Of a stretch of 64,000 nucleotides of DNA, positions 21,276 to 32,000 are shown in pieces. Every line of letters starts with the position of its first letter. Within the stretch, counting starts at the first letter, position 1. The notes under the pieces are model-generated. The model was not told where the DNA came from, did not search any database, and saw only the letters and a list, made by a program, of their open reading frames with translations. Position numbers and translations under genes: made by a program. This stretch comes from Undaria pinnatifida (taxonomy: Eukaryota; Sar; Phaeophyceae; Laminariales; Alariaceae), in the NCBI GenBank assembly GCA_012845835.1, contig JABAKD010000026.1, forward strand, positions 15,877,761 to 15,941,760, in the 5' to 3' direction.

Positions 21276-22334
21276 GTTGAGACTTAAAGGTTCTTGATTC
21301 CCATGTAGAGCGGTCCTTGGCAAGGGGAGTGCCGTGGATACCAATGCTAAGAAGCCGGTGAGACTCGACGATATTTGAAGCATTTATTTTGTTGGATATA
21401 CAGCACTACCCAATAAATCACATATTCACTGTGACTGCGTAGTCTCGTGGATATTAATAGTGCTATGCAATAAGCAGAAGTTCACAGGCAAGCAACGCGG
21501 AAAACATTGACGATTACGGCATCGCCCACATGTCATGACCAAAGCAGCCCAAAACTGGTAGGATGGGGGATGTTTGCAAGCATCGATCTTAGGAGCTGCG
21601 ACGCTCGCGTGTGTAGCATGGTGGTACTTTTACTGCCTCACGCTCGTCCTAGCCGCTTAGGAAGACCACCATCGTCGGGTTTTTGTGTATGTTCAAAGAC
21701 GCTTGATAATACCACCACATCTTTGTTTTTTTTGTCTTTGTTCAAAGGATCATGGACAAAAACTCAGTATAGACGCGCGTCACTTCAGCATCGAAGCCAG
21801 AGGTGCTGAGCCACTTGACAGTCATGAGGTGAACAGAGTGGAAACCCGGAGATGAACCCAGGATGTCCCGGGGCAACCACAGATCGCTTTGACTGAGTCC
21901 CACGCGGGTGATTAGAGTCCGGAGTTACGAATTATCACAGGTTTTTCCGGCACTAAGCATGTGCGATGTATCCGCCACTCCATCCGGACGCAACAAAACG
22001 AAGAGTGCGATAGATCAACGACGAATCGAGCGCGTTCACGGGCGAAATGAATGCACGATACGTGGGCACATGACATGTGTACAGGGATTTTGATCTTGAC
22101 CGTCCGTACAAGAGGTGGTGCTGAGTAAGCAGCGGGTAAGTAGCTATGACCTACGACAGAAAATGAATACTGTTAATACAGCACAGGAGACCTAATGAGA
22201 AACAGGGTAACAAGAACTTCAGGGTAACATTTGCAGAAAATGTTAAATCCGGGAGCTGTTATGCTGAAGTTTCGACGTAGCCTCTCCCAATACGTTGTTC
22301 GTTGGTTATAAAGCACCCTCCACTAGACTAGTGG

Positions 22335-22402
22335 CTGCGGGGCTTAGTGGATAATGCTCTAAAACAAACTAAATATACATTTTCGAGTTCGTTGAATCTC
22401 GG
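22335..22402 (+). repeat. tRNA-like segment 2
   Basis: GGGGCTTAGTGGATAATGC resembles an A box and CGAGTTCGTTGAATCTCG, about 45 bp on, a B box with a pairing stem. No acceptor stem. Confidence 0.4.
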
Positions 22403-22470
22403 CGGTTTCTTGGGGGCACTCTCTAGCCGCTGGACGATTATCTAGGAACACACTGTCTTGACCGCTCAGA

Positions 22471-22629
22471 GCATTGTCCAGCGCGCACGCTCGAAAATAA
22501 AAAATAAGAAGTCAGGAAGCGGTCTATCAATGGTGGATACTGCGGTATAGCCTACAAGTAGGGTGTACGGTGGGTTCGAACCTTCAACGAGTACACATAT
22601 GTTCCTTTCGAGCGTGCGCGCTGGAGAAC
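22471..22629. repeat. Inverted repeat around tRNA-like segment 3
   Basis: GTCCAGCGCGCACGCTCGAAA at 22476-22496 is the reverse complement of TTTCGAGCGTGCGCGCTGG at 22606-22624, apart from edge mismatches. The loop includes CGGTGGGTTCGAACCTTC (22569-22586), a perfect B-box-like T arm, with an A-box-like GGTGGATACTGCGG about 40 bp before it. Confidence 0.6.
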
Positions 22630-22807
22630 ATTATCAATTGTTATGACATTAAAATTGTGTTCCTGGATACTTGTCCCGTGGCGACGGGGGTTCCCGAAGA
22701 ATAACGCTGACGAGGTTCGTGCTACGAGCTCTAGAGTGCATGCATGCATCGTTAGTTTTATACCTGTAGCACCATCCACTATGATAGACCATTCATAAGA
22801 CCACTCA

Positions 22808-22862
22808 ATGAGTGGCCTAGTGGGTAGTGTTACAAAACGAAGCCAGCAGAAATCCAGCCTGG
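22808..22862 (+). repeat. tRNA-like segment 4
   Basis: AGTGGCCTAGTGGGTAGTGTTA is A-box-like; the B-box position (AAATCCAGCCTGGG) is degenerate. It ends the 21.2-22.9 kb cluster of such segments. Confidence 0.35.
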
Positions 22863-22869
22863 GACAATA

Positions 22870-23900
22870 TTTATGCTTCTTTGTTGGTGCCCTATACTGT
22901 AGTTTTCACCGCTGCCATGGCACATAATATATAGCCGGATAGCTGCGAGACATATTGTGACTGTATTTTTACATGCAACTGGAGGCGTTCCCGCGCCGGG
23001 CATGCCCATCCTTACCCCTATAGTTGATGAGACCGGAGGAGGCTGCGACAGGTTACCCCCTGCCCATACCACAGATAGATCCTCCGCGTGACACTGGCCT
23101 GCACAGTCGCCGCGGGATGTATTGTCCACCTAGCGCACGTCGCAACAAGGAAAGCTAAGGTTTAAGGGGTGCTATATAAAAGTAGTTTCAACTGTACCAG
23201 GTATGTCGCTGTGTATATTTAGCTCTTGTGTATGGAATATTTGCTTTCCAATCCCTTGGTAGCATGTGGCTCATGGCTCCGAGAAAAGTTTTCCTCTCCG
23301 ATGAACTAGTTATATTCCGTGTGCACCGTGCTCGCTGTGTGAATATTAGTAGCAACTACATATATATAGACTATATATACTCATAGCTCTGGCGACAGTC
23401 AGGCAGCGTGTCAGTCGGTTTTCCCTCATATTGGTGTCCTCCGTCTCTCTGCGCGGTTTTCACCCGTCGCCGTCATGCCAGTGAACACGTCTCATACTCT
23501 ACTTCCAAGACGTTTGTCACGGAAAACTTATCGGTGGGAATAAGTTTATAGGCCTGCCGTCCGCCCCCCAAGTGCCCTCCTCCCCCCTGTTGCTGCCTCG
23601 TTGGGGGAGAGTTCGGTGACAACTGCGTGGGGTGGGGTCGTGGGTGTTTTGTCATAATGTTTTCCGGCAATACGGTAGTGAACCCCCTCTTCTTCACACA
23701 AACAAGGCGGTTTTCATGGTTGCTGTGGCTGCCACATTTCGTACGACGACTCCTTTTTGCGGGCGAGCTGTCTTCTTTCTTCCTTCAATGTTTTCTCCGG
23801 AGGCAAGATAGAGGCTTACTTGGGGGGGTGTTTGGCGAGCTGCTTCTTCGATTAAAGTCTTAGCGCGTGGAGCCTGCGCTTCCCTGACTCCCTCACATTC
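22870..23900. other. Intergenic, no supported gene
   Basis: A TATATATAGA palindromic AT stretch lies at 23360. Minus-strand 23473-23697 is open and ends in a plausible short peptide, but nothing links it to a gene. Confidence 0.45.
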
Positions 23901-24109
23901 TATGGGTGTCGCTCTTATTTACAGCCCCTTTGGGAAATCGAGGGCGGAACACGGAAACTGGCGAAAAGATGGACGATTTCACAGCCTCTCCAAAGCTACA
24001 CGAAGCAGCCCGCCGGGTAGTTCAGAGATGCAGGGGGTGTACACGAACGCCTTTACAGGTGGAAACCGTTTTTGTGACAAAATTACTTGGACTTAGTACA
24101 CGGAGGGGT

Positions 24110-25060
24110 TTTAGGGCCTTCACAACTCAAGCGATCTCCGACACTCGAAGCATGCGACTATTAATATTACCCCGAAACCAAAAGCGGGGAGAAGGTGTCC
24201 TTCACGATCAATGCAGCCGGCCAGGTATACAAACAAACAATCCAGTTTGTATACTTGGGCGGGGCTATCACCGCAGACAAGAGACCTTGGCATTGACATA
24301 ACGCGGCGTCTTAAGAGGGCCTGGGCGTGCTTCCAGCGGTACAAGATGGAAATCTTTGATCGCCCTGGTGTGCGTTTACGGTTGAAGGTGCGGTTGCTGA
24401 AAGCTGAGGTGGTCGAGACACTGCTGTACGGTTGCATGACGTGGAGCCCGAAGAAGCCTGACTATGACAGGTTACGACGGGTTCACCGCTCCATGCTCCC
24501 CCGATGCCTTGGATAGCGGAAATGGAAGTGCGACGACCACACCCTATCGTACGCCGACGCGCTTGCCCCGACACATTCCGAGGGCGTTGAGGCGATAGTG
24601 CGCAAACGGAGGATTTTGTTTGCGGGATTCGTGGCACGTATGGGGGAGGAACGTCTGCCACAGAGGGTGATGTTTGGGGAGTTTGTTGGGGGTAAGGGCT
24701 ACTCAGGGGGGCAAGAGATAGACTGGATGGATCGTCTGAAGGAGGATATGTCGGTCTTTGGAATAAAATTCGAAGGATGGCGAAAGGCTGCTCAAAAGGC
24801 TGGCAGATGGTTCCGAAGAGTAGAGGAGGGAGCCGAGTTGTTCATGCGGAATTGGCATGAAACGGAGAGACGCAAAGCTGCAGAGCGACGCGCAAAGGCT
24901 GCGGCAGCGCCATCCGCCGTTGGCATCTCTAAGCGGCCGGGGGGAGGGGGAAGGGGGGGGGGGCGGGGGGGAGGGGGAAGGGGGGGGGGGGGGGGAGGGG
25001 GGGCGGGGGGAGGGGGAAAGGGAGGAAGGGGGAAGGGGGGGAAGGGGGGGCGTCATGCCC
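24110..25060 (+). pseudogene. Decayed LINE (non-LTR retrotransposon) 3' end
   Basis: Three overlapping frames give pieces of the C-terminal part of a LINE reverse transcriptase ORF in the right order: QTIQFVYLGGAITADK (24238 onward), then LLKAEVVETLLYGCMTWSPK and RVHRSMLPRCLG (24390-24516), then a frame from 24598 with RKRRILFAGFVARMGEERLP and RRVEEGAELFMRNWHETE RRKAAERR. LLYGC.TW followed by RR.HR..LRCLG is the conserved motif after the RT core in many LINEs. Frameshifts and stops separate the pieces and the RT catalytic core is absent, so it is a truncated dead copy. A G-rich tail (24940-25060) follows. Confidence 0.75.
24938..25060. repeat. G-rich low-complexity tract
   Basis: About 120 bp of G runs broken by C or A. 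It gives long Gly-rich or Pro-rich artefact frames on both strands. Confidence 0.95.
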
Positions 25061-25249
25061 GAGAAACTGAAGTCTGGGTTTGGCCATCATCGTATTGAAA
25101 GTTGTGGGCCTTCTAATGGCCGTCACAAGATAGCATAAGACCGCCCTGACTTCGCCATGCTGCGTTCTCTCCCAGGTGTCATTGATGATGGACGTGATAC
25201 CCTCTGTTAGCCCAATGACATCCTTAGCTAGTTCCTAGGGTCTGCTAGT

Positions 25250-25450
25250 ATGACATTTTTCTTTCTTTCCTTCTTTTTTCTTCTTCACTTCTTTTTTCCT
25301 TGCCTTGCTTCCTCTTCTTGTCTTGTCTTTTCATACTTCTCTTGTCTTTTTCTTGTCGTTTCTTGCCTTTTTCGTTTTGTTTCGTTTTCTTCTCTTTTCT
25401 TTCCTTTTCTTTATCTTCTTTTCTTTTCTTTGTTTCTTTTTCTCCAATTG
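25250..25450. repeat. Pyrimidine-rich (CTTTT)n tract
   Basis: About 200 bp of nearly pure C/T on the plus strand, dominated by TCTTTTC units. No acceptor-linked exon was found after it. Confidence 0.9.
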
Positions 25451-26230
25451 ATTTACGCTTGTCGTGCGTATGCGTAGTGATAGATACTACGTGTATTATT
25501 TACGTGGTAGTGCTCTTCCTTGGGTGGCAATTGGAATAGTTGGTTTCCCCAGGCGTGAGTAATGAGACGTATGCACCGGCATGGACCTGGCACATCGTAG
25601 ACTGACTCCCGATTTCACTTTTATATGTTTCTGGTGGAGGCATGAATTGCGTCAGCTGTGATATACCGGTATGCGTGTACCACCTTGGGTTGTGTGTGTT
25701 TTTCCCTGGGGTATTCCTTAGCTCCAGAGTGACTGGAGCCTGTCCTGTGACCACGGACTTGATTATGCGAGTTAATATGAGAACAACAACAACTATTACT
25801 ATAAATCTATATATCTTAGTTCGCTTATCACATATGCACATCCTAACGTCTGCGGATATCTCCCGCCTCTGACCGACTTTCCGCGCGGTTTCTTCGCTGA
25901 GGCGTGCCCCCGCCTCGCCTGCAACCACCGGCTCAGCTGATCCGCCCGCTCGGCGCCGTAGCGCGCGCGCGAGGCCTCGACGTCGAGATCTACGACGAGA
26001 TCTCCGAAAAATCGTGCCCTGTGAGACGTTTGGTGCGTAGTCTGCACACAGGGCTAAAGTCTTCGCGTTATTTCTTCGGCACGTGTTCTCTGACCTCCGA
26101 CACACGGGGGGGGGTCGATTACCTGGCCGGCGTCGCCATTGTAAAGGCCACTAAGCGAGGTTTGTGCTAGGATCTGGGGAAGAAAAGTTCGTAACCCCCG
26201 AGAACACATGCCACCCAGGCGTAGTGGAGA
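25451..26230. other. Intergenic with a GC-rich island
   Basis: About 25865-26010 is much richer in GC than its surroundings and open in several frames, with the palindrome-like GCGCGCGCGAGGCCTCGACGTCGAGATC. No family resemblance was found, so no gene is called. Confidence 0.4.
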
Positions 26231-26234
26231 ACTG

Positions 26235-26625
26235 CGAAGTCTACAGCAGCACGTATACATGTACATGATGTACAGCAGTAGCTGAAGCTATGATGAGCCT
26301 GCAGCATCACGAAGCTACAAATGGTATATGCACAGCAGCATCACGAAGCTGCAAATGGTATATGCACAGCAGAATCACGAAGCTACAAATGGTATATGCA
26401 CAGCAGCAGCTAGGCGTCGTGGAGAACTGCGAACTCTCGATATTTTTGAACCCCCGGTAGTCTACAGCAGCACGTATAAATCAGCAGCACGTACATGTAC
26501 ATGATGTACAGCAGTAGCTGAAGCTATGATGAGCCTGCAGCATGACGAAGCTACAAATGGTATATGCACAGCAGCATCACGAAGCTACAAATGGTATATG
26601 CACGGCAGGTATATGCACAGCAGCA
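26235..26625. repeat. Nested tandem repeat, ~220-bp and ~35-bp units
   Basis: The block AGTCTACAGCAGCACGTATA ... GATGAGCCTGCAGCAT at 26237 recurs at 26458. Inside, ACGAAGCTACAAATGGTATATGCACAGCAG repeats at about 26305, 26340, 26375, 26545 and 26580. Confidence 0.85.
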
Positions 26626-27955
26626 GCTGTGGCCGCGCCTTTCTGCGTAGCAACGCAGAGCGTCACCCAGCTGGGGTGAACCGCCATGCTCTCCCATAAT
26701 TTCCAGGCTGCCTTCTCGCATTGTTCCGCCGCACACGGGAAATCGGGAAAAAATTGTCGGCATTTTCCCTTTCCAGTATCTCCCATATATATATGAATTA
26801 ACAAACTTCGTCTAACTCTTGGCATTACTTCTTACCCAATATTTACTATCCTGCGCTGCGACCGGCGGCCGTCCAGGCCGCCGGCGTAGCCCCTTGCATA
26901 GACTATATACGTAGTCGCGCTGCGATCTCCTCCCACTACAGTAGTAAAATGTTGATAAGACCGCACCTGGGGTAGTTGGGGTGCTGCTTGGATAGTCTAT
27001 GCCTGGCCCCCAAAAGCCGGCTGATGAGTGAGGCGGATGTACAGTGTATGCGCATGATTCAAGTGTGGTGTGGTACCAAGCTGGTGAGGAGCCCCGAACC
27101 TCGACATCATCAGTGCAACAACACAAAAGACTAACAGCATCAGCAACATCAGACGCTGTAGTGCGCCGTCGCGTGCCATACTGTAAGTACCTCATTCGCT
27201 CGGCTTGATGACCGAGCTCTCGCACACAAGAAGGGCTAGCCATTCTGCCAGCAGAGCAGAGGAGAGCAGCAGAGGAGCGGACCTGCAGATAGATGCCAGG
27301 CGACGGCACTTTCACCCGTTGACAACACAGACAAGCGAATTTGCCTCGACTGACATAACACTATTAATAGCGGCACTAACTAGTCTAGACTATAGGCGTC
27401 AGCGTAGAACACTCGCCCGTACATGCTTGCCTTACATGCTTCACCACGCGCGCTTTCCCTTGCGTGGCATGTTGATATCTATCACAGCAGCAGAGCAGAG
27501 CATCATCAAGCAGCAAAAAGAAGCAAATAGCAGTAGGTCCCGTTTTGGTCCGGGTTGGGGTCAGGCATAGGGTTAGAGTTAGGGGGTGGGTTGGGTCTAC
27601 CACGCCCGTACCTCTCTCCGACCAGGAAGTGCTCTCTGCTCGCAAGCGCGAACAGCCCACCGCCCCAAAGATCCGGGCGACCAACTTGTTAGGTGAGCTC
27701 CCCTTCAGATCAACAGTCAACAACAGGCCGAACAAGAACATTATCTGGGAAAATTCCAATTGGAAAATTCCAAGCAATTTTTTTCGCATTTCCATTTTTT
27801 TTTTTGGAGCTGGACTGTCGAAAAACAGAACGGTGGCACGCTGTGATTGGCCAGGACCGATACAAACTCATTTCGCTTTCCGCAAGGACACCGCGTTGCG
27901 TGATTGCAGTAGCACAGCACACCCCACCACCTGCCTAGCAGCACACCCTCCCGCC
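26626..27955. other. Intergenic and upstream region of the bZIP gene
   Basis: No gene was recognised. Just upstream of the bZIP ATG are an inverted CCAAT box (GTGATTGGCC, 27842-27851) and a TTTCGCATTTCC/poly-T stretch; no TATA box is obvious. The promoter assignment is inference. Confidence 0.35.
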
Positions 27956-28191
27956 ATGGACCTCCCCATCCAGGTCTCGCCTGTACCTCATGAGGCGACG
28001 ACCATCCAAGACGATTCCTTGACGCCCTTGCTTCTGGGGATGGATGGGAGTGACCTGGACGGGTTCGATTTGGACGACGTTTTTAACCCGGACGCCGCGC
28101 TGGACTTGTGCGACCTGCTGTCTCTCGCTGTAGACGAGCCTGATCCCGCACCAGTCCAGCAGCAGCGGCAGCCCCAGCAGCAGCCCCAGCC

Positions 28192-28236
<45 letters not shown>

Positions 28237-29074
28237 CAAGCCCCAGCACCAGCTCCAGCACCAGTCCCACGAAGATGCTGGCAACGACGGGGACGAATCG
28301 TCCGTGATGAGCGAGGTAGACTTCAACCACTACCGAGCGGAGAAAGACGGCCATGTCCGTTCGCCCTCCGAGGTCGGTGAGACTAACTCCTGGAGTGACA
28401 CAGCTTGTTGCCATCTCGAGGCTGGGGGCAACAAGAACAGCGCCCCAATGACCCTCAGCAGCACCCCCCGCACGACAACCAGTTGGTCTACCACGAGCGC
28501 TTCTGAAGACAGCGACGACTCTAGTCCCATGAGCGTCTCCAGCTGCTGCCCTGCGAATATTGGCGGTAGGGCACCTATCCCTCCTGATGTGGGATCCCAA
28601 AAGAACAACCAAAATAGTAAGCACGGAGCAGCAGCACCAGCACCAGCACCAGCACCATCAGCAGAAGCAGCAACAACATCAGGAACTGCAGCAGAAGTGA
28701 AGTCCAGCGTTGGTACCACTCTCCTCCCTCTCGCCTTCGCCCCTTCTTTCGACGGGGCAGCAGGGTACGCCTCCAGCTGCCCCGCCATGCCGCTTGGCTT
28801 TGGCAGCTCGCAACCCACCGCATTCGCAGCAGCAGCGTCAGGAGCTGTAGGGCAACTCACGGCATACCTGAAAAGACAATACGACTGCGGTAGTGGCGGT
28901 GGTGGTCGGGATGAGGAGAGGGGGGGTGGTGGACAGCGGGCATCGCGGTTACTCTCGGGGAACGGCGGTGGGGAGGGTGGTGGTGGTGGTTTGGGCGGTC
29001 GCGTGTCCAAGAAGGCGAAGAAGGAGGAGAGGCTCATGAAGAACCGGGAGGCGGCGAATCGCTCTCGCGCCAAG
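27956..29074 (+). CDS. bZIP exon 1: activation region, poly-Q, basic region
   Basis: 373 codons ending SRAK, donor GTGCGT at 29075, phase 0. The poly-Q run (28155-28235) is CAG-encoded and gives long Leu/Cys artefact frames on the other strand. The Gly-rich stretch before the basic region is GGT-encoded. Confidence 0.9.
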
Positions 29075-32000
29075 GTGCGTTGTTTCCCTCCTACTGCTTG
29101 CTGAAAATAGTCGTATCCCCGACGTATTACCAGGTATGTTTATGCTAACTTCACGTACTCGCAGTTTGTCGCCACACGTGGCCGAGTTTCGTGCATACCC
29201 GTGTGTTCGCTTCGAGTGTTTGGTCATGACAATTTGGTATTACAGCAGCGTTCCCTCTATAGTGGCAGTTGAGTAGTGCCGGTTGCCCGCTTTAGTGCCG
29301 GTTAATTCGCTTGACTCATGATGCTGCTCCTTTTTCATAACACTGAAGAAAAACTAATTATACTTGGTAGTAGTAGTAGTTGTTGTAGTAGTAGTAGTAG
29401 TACTGCTAGTTGCCACTATAGTGCCGGTGTTTCCGGCTGGCACACGCCGTTGTTGTGGTTATTGTTGGACACTATTGCTGTATTGGCCGAATTTTGTAAG
29501 ATTTGTTCAATTCGATTCGTTTAGAGTGTCGTATTTGCACATTGATTGGTATGGCGTCAGGGCGGTATGGGGTATGGATGGTCTGTTTTGGCTGTTCGGT
29601 AATGCTTTTTTTTTGTGTTCTAACCACCACTCTCACTGTTCTCACCTCAACCCGTAGTAGGTGTTACCCTCAACGACCTTCTGGACAAGTCGTGGTCACC
29701 TGTGTCTTGCCTTCTTCCCCCCTGGTACATGCCTTCATTTTTATCGCGCATACTCGTAAGGATCAGCATTATCACGTTTCAGCTATTTATGCTCGCCGCT
29801 TTTTGTCCTAGTTTAGTCACTCACGCCCTCGCTTGCCGGTTGTCATTTTTTACGCAAGCAAAGCCCGTACGAACACGAGTATGCGCTCGGTAAGACTTGA
29901 TTCAACCCACGGCATTGACGTTGGTAGGGTCGAGATTCGCCTACTGCTCCACTACTCCGTCGGAGACGTCGATGTGCAGGGTTATGGAAGGCTGAGTTAC
30001 ACGCGTTGTGGCTCTCCCCTCCGCGCCCTTGATTAACAGTCCAGTAGAATTTACGAGCTTACCCCTTGTTCCACAAACCCCTTTGTTCGTCAACTATTAA
30101 TACTGATATTCAACACATTACCCGCTTGAACAGCAGTAATGCATATCGAAACTTGGAGCGAATGTTGGACTCGCGTTTGATTCCATCGATTGGACTTCTG
30201 TAGTCCTGTTCCTGTCGTATCCTGTCGCGGTCGTGTCGGTCACAGAAACTGAGGGTTGAATGAGGCCTCCTGTCACGCCAGGCGGCCCCGCCCATACTGA
30301 ACGTTGCCAGGCTTGACTTGTTTGATCGCCCCTGCCATGACCCGGCCTCCCTTCGCCCTTCGCCGTTCGCCGTTCGCCTCTCCTTACAGTATTACGCCCG
30401 CAAGATGTAGCGAATTGTTACTTGTCAACCGCCCCCACGCCAACCTAACGATATTCTTTATACTCAGTATTTAATATCTGGTAGGCATTTTGTGTTTGTA
30501 TAGTACCTCGTACCTGCTATGATACAACGCGTCTTGTGAAGTTCTCGTGCATCATGGCTGCTGCATGTTGTTGATGTTGTTGTCGTTGTTATGCGAGTGC
30601 ATCTGGACTGACAGCAGCGCAACAGCCGTGCGACTACCGGTAGCACAAGCAACAGCACAAATTCCAAGTGCCCTATTTTATTGTTCAGCTAAGTATTCCT
30701 CTTTTCTCTCGGCTCGATGAAAACAGCTCCACCCCTTCATCTCCATATATGTATATTACTATGTATTACTGTATATACACTCGCGGTCCCCCGGCAGTGC
30801 GATGCCTTGCCAGACTACAATAACCGCACTAAACTGGGACCCCGCACTATCTTGCCTCGCCACAATACCCGTATTTTGTATGAAGAGGTCGTGACTGGTG
30901 ATTCTCACCGCACTGATAATGGGGCCCCGCGTTTCAGAGTAATATACTGCACTAAGGGGCCACGAGTACTGACTGTATGTACGTTACTTGGCTGCGCAAC
31001 AAACCTTCCGACGTTTGTTCTCAGCAGCATTTCCGACCCGGAGGTTGTTCCAGCGTAACAGCTGACCAATGCCATGATTAATATGTATCGTAGTTATTCG
31101 TCTTCTAATATTCTCGTATGTACCAGGCATCGCATACTAATAATAGCATCGTAGATTCTGTATCAAACAGCCCGCTTTCGATACCAGTGCAGTAGCTACA
31201 GTGCAGCGTGCAGTGTATGCGATGTACACATCGTGTTCAACGTGCTTTGTCGTGTGCTCTTCTTGTATTATACCAGTACTTCGTAATTATGTATATTGCC
31301 ATGGTTAGCACAGAAGTATATTAGAAACGCCGTGGGCGCGTTTACCAGCCAGCCCAATCTGGTCCTCGTTTGCTTACGTTAACTGGTTCAACACCTGGTA
31401 TATCTAATATACGCAGATACCTCGTGGGCTCAACTGTGTTTGAAGCTCGTTTGTATTCCGCTGATTTTTTCTATGAATCGCCACAACCTAGTCAGTGGTG
31501 ACAAGACAAGCTCCAATTTTGTGTCATGGCCGTGTCGTAATATCCGAGTTTTTCCCTCCTCCTGGATGAGGGTCGTTTAGTAAGTACGAAGCTTACTTGT
31601 ACTTGAAACCACGGCCATGTGTCATGAGTCCCCCCCCGAGCGCCCCCCTCTATATATGTACTATGCAACCGGTACCAGTAACAGGCACCAGGTAGGTTAT
31701 TTTCTAGTATTACCTCTCATAACGGACTTGAGTACCAGGTATGCATTTATCAGCCACTGCAATCAGAATCACGTAGCACCAACGTTGCGATCGGTGTTAT
31801 GCTTGGAAGTATTGACATAAAGAACTAAAGAACGAATAAAATTTAACTACCGGTTGTCGATCACGATTTCAGCACAACTATCTACATCAAATACCAGGTA
31901 TGTATCAATGCCGTTACGAGTATAGCAATGTAGGCGTGCAGGCTGCATCACTTTTTCTAACCACCACAACACCAGGTAGTACTCTATCCATGTTCTTTGT

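Noticed and set aside
23473..23697. Minus-strand frame ending in a possible terminal exon (AYKLIPTDKFSVTNVLEVEY)
   Set aside because: A CAG precedes it and a TGA follows, but no other exon or family match was found nearby.
27935..28624. 229-codon minus-strand frame with Leu runs
   Set aside because: Antisense shadow of the bZIP exon, caused by the CAG repeat.
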